NCBI GenBank assembly: GCA_013339765.2
Contig: CM023448.1
Coordinates: 113,902,008-113,966,007, forward strand
Source of the DNA: Haemaphysalis longicornis
Taxonomy: Eukaryota; Arthropoda; Arachnida; Ixodida; Ixodidae
Length of the DNA stretch: 64,000 nt
Reading direction: 5' to 3'
In this document: positions 55,244 through 64,000 of the stretch, piece after piece
Position numbering within the stretch: position 1 is the first letter of the stretch
Layout: every line of letters begins with the position of its first letter
The notes under the pieces: generated by a model
What the model was told of the DNA's origin: nothing
Databases searched by the model: none
What the model saw: only the letters and a program-made list of their open reading frames with translations
Made by a program: the position numbers and the translations under genes

Positions 55244-56075
55244 AGGGGCCATGAAGACAAAATACAATTTGGTTTTATTCGAAAGATTTCGTGTTCTGTA
55301 GTGCCCGAACCCTTGTTCGGGCACTTTATTCACTGCGTAATTAATCATTTGAAGCTAAAATTTTGATTCTCGCACCAAAACGTGGGTTTGAACGACGTTT
55401 GCAATGTCATCATAAGAACACGTCTTTCCGCTAGAGCTGGTGTGGAGCGGAGACTTGTTTACTGTTAGTCAACCTAGATGGCGGCACCACACCACGGCAA
55501 GCCGTTTTCTGCCTTGGGTTTGTTTGTGACCGTATTTAAACCTGGCTTGTTTTTGTTCATGGAGAAAATAATCGTTTCGTGAAACATGGTGCTCGCTCGA
55601 CAAATATGGTCACGTGAGACACCGTTAATTGCGTCAATTGGCCAGTGTCGTCTGAGACAACCCCAAAGCCCCTATGTCCTGTGCAGCTAAACCAAGCATA
55701 GTGCGCGCAGTACCAACAGCAGTACGCATCGGTACTTCTATGTTTACGTGTGCTTCCGTAACTTCCACCGTTTGTCCCACCATTCTTACGGCTTTAAAAA
55801 AAAATGTGCCCTACATTAAACGCAAATACCTCGCTCGGCAAGCTTATAAGCTCTGCCTAATTTATCTTTTGCCGCCCTCCGCCAATCGCAGAGCTGGCTG
55901 GTATGACATCATAAGTTCTGTTGCGGGAAATGAGCTAGTGGGTCGCATGGCCATTCCCTTTTTCATAATTCTACAGCTTATTTGAGCGAAGTTTACGTTA
56001 AAAGTAGTGTCAGCATGATTCTAACGAGGCAATCTTTTAAATGAACCAAACTTGCATTTTGTGTTCATGGCCCCT
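55244..56075 (-). mobile_element. Kolobok-like DNA transposon copy C, non-autonomous
   Basis: TTAA at 55240-55243 and 56076-56079. The left end AGGGGCCATGAAGACAAAAT and the right end ..GTTCATGGCCCCT are inverted repeats. The left subterminal region matches the R ends of copies A and B, and the right matches the L ends, so it has B's orientation. Most of the interior matches 16225-16880 of copy B. No coding capacity. Confidence 0.8.
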
Positions 56076-56139
56076 TTAAAGTAAGTCGAAAAAAAAAGGG
56101 GAAAACATGGCTGCTCCGTTTTAAAAGTGGAGCTGTTTA

Positions 56140-56362
56140 AGCTTGAGTTCTGGCCGTCCCGAACGTTAACAGAAAACTCCGCTCGGCCAAGTGGAGAGGG
56201 TAAAAATGCTGGCCAAGAAGTGTGAGGGAAAGTGACGAGCAGGCAAGGATCACACCAGCAGGTGTTGGAAGTGCGCCCCTCAAGGAAAAAACACGTCTCG
56301 TGGCCGGAATCGAACCTGCATCCCTTGTGTAATCAAACCGGCGTCTATCCGATTGCGCCATG
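56140..56362 (-). mobile_element. tRNA-derived SINE-like segment, distinct from the Ruka-like family
   Basis: The minus strand starts ATGGCGCAATCGGATAGACG (box A-like) and continues to GCAGGTTCGATTCCGGCCA (box B-like). There is no 7-bp acceptor stem and the arms pair poorly, so it is tRNA-derived rather than a tRNA gene. The rest of the segment (56140-56285) may be its body. End points are estimates. Confidence 0.45.
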
Positions 56363-56369
56363 ATTTTTT

Positions 56370-56990
56370 TGGTGTTTCACATGGTATTTATTGCACTACA
56401 AGTCAATGTAGGAAATGATATTTACAACACATATTAAAAATTATGTACACATACAAATGAGTTGATTACAAGATGAAACACAAAAGTAAACACAATGAAC
56501 AATTATGTACTCTTGGTTTTAAACAGGGGCAATGGTGAACAACTAATAAGGTTGGCGATCACCAGTCAGGGCGAGAATCATTTTGGTCATAGACGACTTT
56601 AAGATTAATGATCATTTTACAGAAGTGTGATCTGAAATCCAGCATTCGCGTTTTCCACAAAATATGCAGAGCGATTAAAAAAAAGACAATCATATGGCAC
56701 ATCACCGTCTGCGCGTAATACGAGATACCGTATACCATGTGGAGTCGATTCAAACTCCTTCTTAAGAGTTCTTTGAAAGACATCCCAAAATAGTACGGCA
56801 TCCTTACAATTTATGAAGCAGTGCTCAATAGTTTCCGGTACATCGCTCAGGTGACAGTTCCCAAAAGACACAAAAATGTACCGGTTGTGCAGCCACGTCT
56901 TAACAGGCAAAATTTAGCAGTTTGAAGAAGAACGTTGTTGCTGAGGGAAAAAGCAGCATTTTGTGGACGGGTAGGAGCACATCTTGCCCA
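56370..56990 (-). mobile_element. 3' end of a LINE with zf-RVT-like C-terminus
   Basis: Minus-strand residues (56617-56910) read FVSFGNCHLSDVPETIEHC, FINCKDAVLFWDVFQRTLKK. This is the zinc-binding segment found at the end of many non-LTR RT proteins, with one Cys (CHLC) changed to Ser. A frameshift near 56680 moves into ALHILWKTRMLDFRSHFCKM, and the frame stops at 56559. The 5' part of the element is missing. Confidence 0.65.
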
Positions 56991-57358
56991 GACAGAAGTT
57001 AGAATAAACAGATCAGAAGTTAGAATTCCAGAATAAACAGTTATAAATTCCAGAAGGTATAATAAACAGTTTTATACAGTGGTGATAGGAAAAGCATGGA
57101 AATTAGGTCCTGGTAGAGATTAACACGAGACACAGTGAACATACAATATGGGGAAAAGCGAACCAACAAAAACCGTACTGAAGTGTACACTTCATACATA
57201 AACCCCCCCAAACAAGGTCTGGTCGAGAATGTTGATGAGACAACAAGATGAGGCAAAACCTCGGCGAGGTTAACTTACAAGAAAGCGCGAATAACAAGGT
57301 GAGTGGAGGCTAAAGAGATGGGTCAATCCCAGCCCGCCAGCGCAGACCGGTTTAAAAA

Positions 57359-57569
57359 ATTGCCCCCACCTCCCCGAAGGGAATCGTGAGGAAGTGCGAA
57401 TGCCTTTCTTCCCCGAAGAGTACACGGCGTAGTAAATTGTGCCATCGCCTTGAGAGGCGCAGTACCGGCGAGGGGAGCTGTCAGGCGAGGGGAGAGGCGC
57501 GCGCCGAGGGTGAGTGCAAAACCTAACCCTTCCCTTCCCTCCACGATTCCCTTCGGGGAGGTGGGGGCA
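57359..57569. repeat. Inverted repeat with ~30-bp arms
   Basis: TTGCCCCCACCTCCCCGAAG..ATCGTG at 57359-57387 is matched by its reverse complement near 57541-57569. The 150-base loop is GC-rich. It abuts the Helitron-like remnant. Confidence 0.75.
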
Positions 57570-57589
57570 ATCGGAGCCGGACCCAGCCC

Positions 57590-57860
57590 GACTCCAGTCG
57601 ATGCGCACGCCGCTAGCGACATACAACGGCGCATGCTCCAGGTGCTTCAACCACGCCAAGATGCTACCACGCTTTACTAGTACGCGCCTGTACGTAGCCG
57701 GACTCACCAGCCTCCGCTTCACGTGCACGTCTATCGCAACGTCCTCGGGGAACCAGCCGCGGAAGACACTCCACCACGCTCGGAACGTCGATGGGCACGT
57801 TCACGATCTGTCCCTTAATGCCGTACTGACCGTTGCCCCGAGTCAGGCCGCCTGATTGCC
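57590..57860 (-). pseudogene. Helitron-type protein fragment (DUF6570-like)
   Basis: The minus strand reads GNGQYGIKGQIVNVPIDVPS, VVECLPRLVP, then, after a one-base frameshift at about 57740, EDVAIDVHVKRRLVSPATYR, WLKHLEHAPLY and VRIDWSR. This order (GQYGIKGxxVNVPxDV, LPRxxxED, HVKRRL, WLKxxxPLY) is typical of the DUF6570 region of Helitron and Pif1-helicase-linked proteins in arthropods. Only about 90 residues are present. Family assignment is from memory of that pattern. Confidence 0.55.
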
Positions 57861-57965
57861 ATGAAGGGGAGGCGAGGCGAGATGAGGGCGCTCTTCGACC
57901 GAGTTTAGATCGGGAAGGTGAGCGGGACCCCCACCTCCTCGGCGGACGATTCAGGCTCGCTTAAG

Positions 57966-58146
57966 AAGTGCATTCGCACTTATTCCTGGCCAATCTCCCA
58001 CGTGGGTATGTGCCATGTCAGCGGCCAGGCAGCGCGCGCCCATCTCCCCCCCCGTTGCTAAGGAAGACGAAAAGCGCGCGCACCCGCAGCTGTTGCTATG
58101 CGGACGGCGGAAGGTTCGGGGTCGCTTATAAAGTGCATTCGCACTT
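57966..58146. repeat. Two direct copies of a palindromic AAGTGCATTCGCACTT box
   Basis: The 16-base box at 57966-57981 recurs at 58131-58146. Both are preceded by TCGCTTA and followed by A. A related half-box GAAGTGCGAATGC lies at 57391-57403. Form and position resemble the hairpin termini of the elements at 9892 and 23829. Confidence 0.6.
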
Positions 58147-58149
58147 AAA

Positions 58150-59346
58150 GGTTGTCACGCCTCATTGGCGCCATGGTAGACGACCACACAAATGTTGCAA
58201 AAACCCATGGCATCAAAATTGGTCTATGTAATGCAAATTCTTCATTGCGCTCGGAGTCATATACAGCGCTATGATCGCATTCGGGGCGCTCAGCCTTCAC
58301 TTTGGCTTCGTAGCGTGTGCGTTCGCTTTGGAATTCGGCTGAGTTGAAGGGGACTTTAGCGTCAAATTTTGGCAGCTTTGATTTTGGACTTTAGGAGGGT
58401 GGATTGGGGACTTTGGTTCAACTCAGCTTGCATGAAGAAAGCTTCGCTTTTTAACCATCTTTCTCTTAAGAAAGGGCCAGACGTAAGAAAAGCCAAGTTA
58501 AATCTAGTGAAGGCCATGAAGACCACTAGCTTCTCTGTTTCCTCAGTCTTTGCATCTCATTTGTTAAGGTGGCCGAATTTGTTTCCTTTGACTTTTTTCT
58601 GAACAAAGTTTACTGACTTACACAAGATTTCGGTATTATGGAAAAGTACAGCGCAATGACTGGGAGCGATAGTTCATGCCGAAGAATGGCAACGACCATA
58701 ACAGGGGCTGGTGTAGATTGTAGCTAGGTACGTGAGGCTCGGCGAGCTTAAGTATGCAGAGAAAGGCCATGATAAAAAAAAATGAAGGAAGCTCAGAATA
58801 ACGCGTAAGACTTGAAGGTAACGAAGCTGCACGCAAGCCTCACGGCCATCACGACGGTTTAAGTCCATGATTGCAGCCGATTTGCTTCTTCTTCGCTGCC
58901 GCAACGACCTTTACTTCATCATTGGCGTAATAAGTGTGAGCTTCTTTCATTTTTAGGAAGTGATAATCATTGGACATCACCTTGAAGGGGCGTACGCTAT
59001 GACGTGTCTTTCTCGTTCCGAGCAAGTGTTGCCAGGATTGCGGCGAACGCTGGAGTTTCTTATTTTGGTTAATCTTGCCCAATGTCCCCCAGTGGTATGC
59101 TTGGCTTGACAAACGTGCGCAGGGGACGCTGGGCGGTCGTCGCGAAGCACGCACACACGAGCGCTCGGCATTTTCTTTGTTTTATTAATTGCCCGGCGGT
59201 CGCCGCGAGGCTCACGCTAACGTGCGCGCGCTCGGCAATTTCTTGGTATTTTTAACGGCGGACATGAAGAACTACGATTCGCTGAACAGCTTTGCTGTTA
59301 AAATGATCGATTAATCTGAGAGGGTACGGGGTCGGGTAGCTGCGTT
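58150..59346. other. Intergenic DNA without a recognised gene
   Basis: No domain or clear repeat. Bases 58360-58600 contain diverged GACTTTGG/GGACTTTAG words. Confidence 0.4.
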
Positions 59347-59389
59347 GATAATACTCTGCGGAGTCCTCATGACTCCGCAGAGTATTATC
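59347..59389. repeat. Perfect palindrome, 19-bp arms with 5-base spacer
   Basis: GATAATACTCTGCGGAGTC, CTCAT, then the exact reverse complement. No gene ends here, so a terminator role is not supported. Confidence 0.9.
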
Positions 59390-59404
59390 ATATTAACATA
59401 TTTC

Positions 59405-59555
59405 CAGGAAAATACAAATTCCAGAAACGTTACGTGTGTACACCCGCCCAATTTTTTACCAAATATCACGGGAGCGTCGACCGTTCCGCCGATCAGCGCC
59501 GTATGATGGGGTGATACGACAAACTCGGCGAGAGTAACCGCCTGCGCACTAGGCG
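59405..59555 (-). repeat. Dispersed repeat, copy 1 (inverted partner of 61905-62045)
   Basis: Shares GTTACTCTCGCCGAGTTTGT, CGTATCACNCCATCATA and GGTCGACGCTCCCGTGATAT with the copy 2.4 kb away in opposite orientation. It encodes no recognised protein. Confidence 0.75.
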
Positions 59556-59559
59556 GAGG

Positions 59560-61892
59560 CCGCTGCTGCCGTCGTCTGCTAGGCTTTTCCAAGAGCCGAC
59601 AGCCACCCCATACTGCTCTTACCACTCGCTTTCACTTGCCCTCTTCGCCCCGTTAACGGTGGGTTGGGGGGGCTCCCTAGTTGGGGGGCAGTGTGATAAG
59701 CGAATAAAATAATCGGGGGTGGTTGTCTGCTCTTGGAACAGCCCAGCACAAGACGATAGCAGCGGCCTTTGCTTAAAGGGAAGGTGAAGCGGTTTTAGAA
59801 TTAAAGAAAAGTTGACTAGCAGCAAGTACACATTGAATAGTTCATGTGTACGAAATATTTTCGCAATACATGCAATAGAAGCGGCGCAATGAGCAAACAA
59901 AAGTGGCCCGATGCCCCGCCCCCATCTCGCCGCGCGATGCCGGCTGAAAAACGTCATACCTGGACTTCCGGCCGGATCGGCCGCCTCGGCCATGCTCTTT
60001 TCGCCGTGTTTCCTTGTGAATGATAGTTGTTGTTGTTGTGGTTGATAGCACTCATTTGTACAATTTTCGTGTTCAAAAAGTATGCACGAACGCTAAACGA
60101 GGCATAAGTTATCATGCCGTATTCCTAAGCAGAATAATGCCACGCCGGGATGCTTGATAACATACGGAAGCGACAGCCGAGGTGGCTGTGCTTGATGACA
60201 GAGAATATACTACACTACGTTAAATACTTTGTAAATCGCTCCAATGCGTTTTTTTTTTTTTTTTTGATGCGACGGACGTGAATGTTCACATTAGATCCTA
60301 GATTTAGGAAGGATGGGGAATACTGGTGTACTTTGGCCGGGGTTGTTTCGTTCCATTCCAGAAACCAAGTCACATTTGTTCAGGAAATACTTGTTTCGTT
60401 AAACGCGTCGGTTTTCTTTCCCTATGGGCTCAGGACAGTGCTCAAAAAAACAATATTTTGGCGAAACTGAAACAAGGGGCAATCCTGATAGAAGTTCTCT
60501 CCCGGCTAAGAGGTAAACAGTATTCCTACAAAGTAAAAGAACCAAGACAACCAGATTACTTATTTTGCAAGTATACATGTCACGATAAGGTGATGTTTGT
60601 CTGGAATTAAAAAAAAAAAACACCACTCCGAACCACCACCGTGCCATAATTTGTGTTGACTGCGGGGGCCTAATTTTTTGGCCCAAGATTCCGTGTGGCT
60701 GCATATTATAACCTGGCAAGCACTTGTTGTCACTGAACCTCAAGTGTGCTCCGTGATAGTCGGCGATATATATAATGATGATACTAAAAAAATTAGGAGC
60801 GAAGAAGTAAATATACGGCCTCTGTCCGACTAGCGCGGTAAATGCTTAAATCTAGAAATGCTGAACAGGCCAACGATTCATTATCACAAACGTATGGTGA
60901 TGTTACCTAAAGTAACGTAACTACAACGTAACTGCCTTGTCCGACTGTCCTGTTAATTGTAACGAGGTGGCCGTAATATTGTAGCAGAATGCGCAACGCA
61001 CAAGCGAAAATCAAGGCCTACTACAGCCAATAATGCTGAGCAGGCACTAGTATGCTGCAGTGTTTTCAGAATAAATGCATGTGAAACAGTGAGACGCCAC
61101 TCATCGAAGTGCAGCTAGCAATCCCGGAGGCGCCGTAGCGCCGCTGGCGAAATGGCGCGCGCGTGTGGGTCTGTGTACGGGGATGAGTAACGGGGCTGGG
61201 GTGGGCGACAACGAACAAGGAAACGCGGAAGCAGAGTCTGCTTGTTGGTTTATGGCGTGTACCGGCAAGATGTGTCTCGCATATACGTTTACAGCGCATG
61301 AAACGCTATTTTTCGCTCAGTGCATGTACGTGCTTTTCGCTGGGTAGATTGTTTATAAAACGCCCATTAATCTTCGGCATAAATGGTTTTGTGTATAATA
61401 AGAAACAGTTAAGGCAGTACCTAATATTAACATAAGGTATAAAATACCCCTATGCTGGTTGCCTAATTCAAAAATATTTTGATGGAACCCACTAGTCGAC
61501 GTCACAGTCACTGCTTTGGGGTTCTCTGTCGTGTAAAGCAAATTTAAGCTCCAAGATAATTGAACCAACAGCACGGGAAATTATTAAAACAAACTTCCAG
61601 TCATGTGCGAAAATTAAACTGCAAGCTAAATTGCCGCAAAGGCAACCGTGCGATCGTTCGCAATGCTTCCGAAAACCCGCGCGGCCGAAGGCTGTCCTCC
61701 TTTGACGTCATGACGGGCGCAACCAATCAGGGGCGTCAAAAAGACGAAAAGCGCGCGTCTTTCAAACGGGGCCGCGCTTTTTGCAAGATAAATGCCACTT
61801 GGACTCATGTACGATAAATTTCGATGTGATATTCGGAATCAGCGCGCAAGAAACTATATAACTGTTAATCTAACTCAAATTTTTTGGAAAGC
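59560..61892. other. Intergenic or transposon-interior DNA, no gene recognised
   Basis: A T run lies at 60249-60265 and an A run at 60609-60620. Open frames up to 128 codons have no domain. The part next to 59774 and 61893 may be interior sequence of the TTAA-associated family. Confidence 0.35.
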
Positions 61893-61904
61893 GCTTCAGC
61901 TTCC

Positions 61905-62045
61905 CTTTAATGCGCATGCGGTTACTCTCGCCGAGTTTGTCGTATCACTCCATCATATGGCGCTGATCGACGGAGCGGTCGACGCTCCCGTGATATTGGT
62001 AAAAAATTGGGCGGGTGTACCTTTATTAAGGGCCAATGTGACTGC
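61905..62045 (+). repeat. Dispersed repeat, copy 2
   Basis: See 59405-59555. Its left edge is AGCTTCCCTTTAA at 61893-61906, and a related TTAAAGGGAAGGTGAAGCG stands at 59774-59792. This suggests TTAA-associated ends (AGGGAAG..) of another DNA transposon family. Confidence 0.7.
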
Positions 62046-62374
62046 ATTAATTCAAAGCAAAAAGGAAATTTCAAATTCGTGAGGAATCATTAAACTTATC
62101 AAATATGATACGGTGAGCTTTTCTTCTATCTCCCTGCCAGCTGTAGTCATTTGGCGATCGGTATTCGAAGAAGCAGTTGCGTCGCTTGTTCAAGCAGAAA
62201 GTTGCAGTGAATTTTGAGTACAAAACTGTGCTCAACGTGCTAGGGCTTGGTAAACAGCTGCTGCATCGAAGTCGCTTGGTCGTCTCAGCTGGAAGATACC
62301 CAACCCCGTCTCTGCGAACGTCATCATGGCGCTGACTCGGCCTGACCTTCGTCCTCTTCACAGGAGGAGAAAAT

Positions 62375-62740
62375 AAACTGGTGGCTGTCCTCTCGGCGCT
62401 TTTCCTGCGGGGATCACCTGTCGGGTGTGTCACAAAGCCCCAGCAAGACTCGAGCACATCGCCTGGGATTGCCTCGCATACCCGGACGAATCAAACACAA
62501 GAAGGGTGCCGCCTGCCTTCGAGGAGGCGGTGTGGACTGAAGATCAAAATCTTCAACTCCAGGCTGTCAAGCGCGTCATCGTGGCGCTGGGCAGACAGGG
62601 GGACCCCGGTGACCCGGTGACGGGGAGCGGGGGACCCCTAGCCGGGCTGGCTACATCTGCGGTGACGACTCCGGCCAAGTCATGAAGACCTAGCAGTAGG
62701 ACTTTATTCGCAGGCACCAAAAGTTTTCCCAATACAATCC
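62375..62740 (+). pseudogene. 3' end of an I-type LINE (C-terminal Cys/His segment)
   Basis: The plus-strand frame gives CRVCHKAPARLEHIAWDCLA, YPDESNTRRVPPAFEEAVWT, EDQNLQLQAVKRVIVALGRQ and a stop at about 62685. A C-x2-C..H-x4-C finger before a charged helix is the usual end of I-type ORF2 products in ticks. A GGACTTTATTCG 3' end follows. The rest of the LINE is missing (5' truncation). Confidence 0.65.
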
Positions 62741-62809
62741 AATTTGATAGGCTGGCAATGAAGATCCTCAGCTTGAGTGGCCATCCTTAAACTGATGGGT
62801 CTGGTGCCT

Positions 62810-63213
62810 TTGGGCCTTTCACGCATTTACGACGCAGATGAAGACAGCATGGTAAAGAAGATACATGTACCAGCGCCTGCAGCGATGGTGTACTTGGACA
62901 GCGACACCTGATAGTTATGCTGCTCAACCCCTCATAAAACTTGTACACACCAACCATTGCAAGGCAGGGGACGTCAACGTGGGGTTTGTCCTTGCGCTCA
63001 TACCATTTCACCTGTTGGATGGCCTGTTTGTATGACTGTGTTTGAGTAATTCCTTTGGCCATTTGTTGTCTGCACAGTCATCATCGCTTGTCTCGGAAGA
63101 GTTCGCGATGGCTAGGGAAATATAACCTTTATTATCACTTTTCGACAAGTCACTAAAATCGCAGACATCTTCGCCGGCGACGATGCGGTCCGATGTGTTC
63201 CTAACTTCAGGCC
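62810..63213 (-). pseudogene. piggyBac-type transposase remnant
   Basis: The minus strand contains VKWYERKDKPHVDVPCLAMV (63005-62945), matching the VxxYxRKxxxxxxVPCPxxV block of PGBD transposases. After a frameshift, RRWYMYLLYHAVFICVVNA matches the RRWYxRxFxxxxDxAVVNA block. Upstream, 63012-63213 is open and acidic (DVCDFSDLSKSD, ETSDDDCADN), preceded by TTTTTTAG as a possible acceptor, and may be the N-terminal region joined by deletion. The DDD catalytic core is absent. Confidence 0.6.
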
Positions 63214-63639
63214 CTAAAAAAGAGGAACAAAGTAATAGCAAACAGTTAAAATGCGTACTTTTCAAAGCTGCATTGGAAACCGTGATAAAAGCGATACAAA
63301 AATTGTGCTATCATTGATGGCCCACTGTCACAAATATGATACACAAAAATATGCGGCAACGATAAACAGTGGGCGGGCTTCAAGAACGAGAAGAGAATAT
63401 TTTGGTCGCGCAACATTTTATAAAAAAGAAAATCGCCGGATGTAGGGCGAGACAGGAAATACTCACGCTTTTTTGAGTAAAATGATTCCGGTGGATGCCA
63501 CCGCGTGATGCTACCCGGGGGCGGGCATTTTTCTTGAGCTGCCAACAAATCCCTGGCGGCGCCTTCCTTAACTACACACATGAGAAAACTGTAATATCGG
63601 CGCATGCTCACCGCTCTACAAAACTTCCTCGAGACATCT
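63214..63639. other. Intergenic DNA, no gene recognised
   Basis: A minus-strand frame at 63246-63611 has no domain. Confidence 0.4.
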
Positions 63640-63812
63640 AGCCTCCACCATTTCCTTTAGTTTCGTACCCCACTGGATGTATCATACTTTTTCCCCCAAC
63701 TCCCAGTACCTAATCCCTCTACCCTAACCCCTAAATTCGCTAAAGCGTAACATGGCGTCTTTGTACCCTTGTAGATAAAATAAATGCCTGTTACCACCAC
63801 CACCAGGGTCTC
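63640..63812 (+). mobile_element. 3' tail of a retroposed element
   Basis: A C/T-rich stretch with repeated CCTAA-CCC words (63705-63740) is followed by AATAAA at 63778-63783 and ends in a CCACCACCACC run. This resembles the 3' UTR and tail of a 5'-truncated LINE. No coding part is visible. Confidence 0.4.
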
Positions 63813-64000
63813 AAAAACGATACTCGGGCTTTGGTCTTCGCTTAATGCGATTTATTGTCAGTACCTGGCTTCTCAAACGCCGCGTATCAAATTTGATACT
63901 GTGGGTGCTCTGGGGTTAATAGGAATTTACCCCATATAAAAGACCGACCAAAATGGGGCAAAAATTGTCCCGCTAATAGGCAGAACCAAAAATCAGAAAG
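63813..64000. other. Window end, nothing recognised
   Basis: No gene or repeat is identified in the last 188 bases. Confidence 0.5.

Noticed and set aside
56288..56362. Functional tRNA gene
   Set aside because: Box A- and B-like sequences are present but there is no acceptor stem and the arms pair poorly; it is a tRNA-derived repeat.
1..64000. Bacterial or viral contaminant contig
   Set aside because: No operons, ribosome-binding sites or dense coding; SINEs, LINEs, satellite and spliced exons indicate animal nuclear DNA throughout.

Overview
This window is eukaryotic nuclear DNA, most likely from a hard tick (Ixodida) or a close chelicerate. The tRNA-headed SINE present in four copies resembles the Ruka-type SINEs known from Rhipicephalus. 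The window also has I-superfamily and CR1-like non-LTR retrotransposons, THAP-bearing DNA transposons, spliced exons with GT..AG borders, and long intergenic spaces. No bacterial operon or viral genome structure is visible. The species call is inference from repeat families; no ribosomal or mitochondrial marker is present.

Layout. 0-8 kb: one probable host exon on the minus strand (661-922), a TTA-flanked MITE, a near-perfect palindrome and a disabled intronless copy of Skp1 (6978-7479). 8-12.7 kb: a decayed I-superfamily LINE on the minus strand, interrupted by a 669-bp solo LTR (4-bp duplication CGTC) and by a tRNA-like insert with palindromic ends. 13.4-16.9 kb: two TTAA-flanked transposons in opposite orientation sharing their middle TTAA. 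The larger carries an intact THAP-domain ORF, which points to the Kolobok superfamily; a third copy lies at 55.2-56.1 kb. 18.8-20.9 kb: another terminal-inverted-repeat element with a broken THAP-like start. 23.2-23.7 kb: a GC-rich unrecognised ORF.

24.6-38.3 kb: a repeat domain. Two arrays of a short ACTCAAAATGT-type repeat lie at the edges. Between them are blocks of a ~132-bp satellite in opposite orientations around a THAP-like remnant. The right block is split by a nearly complete I-superfamily LINE (29446-33757) and by a TA-flanked element with ~189-bp terminal inverted repeats (34274-37238).

38.8-40.2 kb: two phase-compatible exons of an unrecognised Pro/Ser-rich host gene, minus strand. 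41.1-46.5 kb: a Ty3/gypsy LTR element, minus strand, with LTRs that look identical, a 4-bp duplication, a primer-binding site and a purine tract. Its coding region is broken and runs from protease to integrase with no reverse transcriptase or RNase H. 48.9-53.3 kb: a GTCT microsatellite, a MITE and a CR1-like LINE interrupted by a SINE. 55-64 kb: the third Kolobok copy, a tRNA-like SINE, LINE 3' ends, a Helitron-type (DUF6570-like) remnant, diverged inverted repeats and a piggyBac transposase remnant.

Almost everything here is mobile DNA at different stages of decay. Probable host coding sequence is limited to the exons at 661-922, 38843-39182 and 39808-40158 and the ORF at 23224-23694. The most informative structures are the apparently young but reverse-transcriptase-less gypsy element, the TTAA/THAP trio, and a repeated palindromic terminus of the form AAATGC-NNN-GCATTT seen in several unrelated-looking segments.
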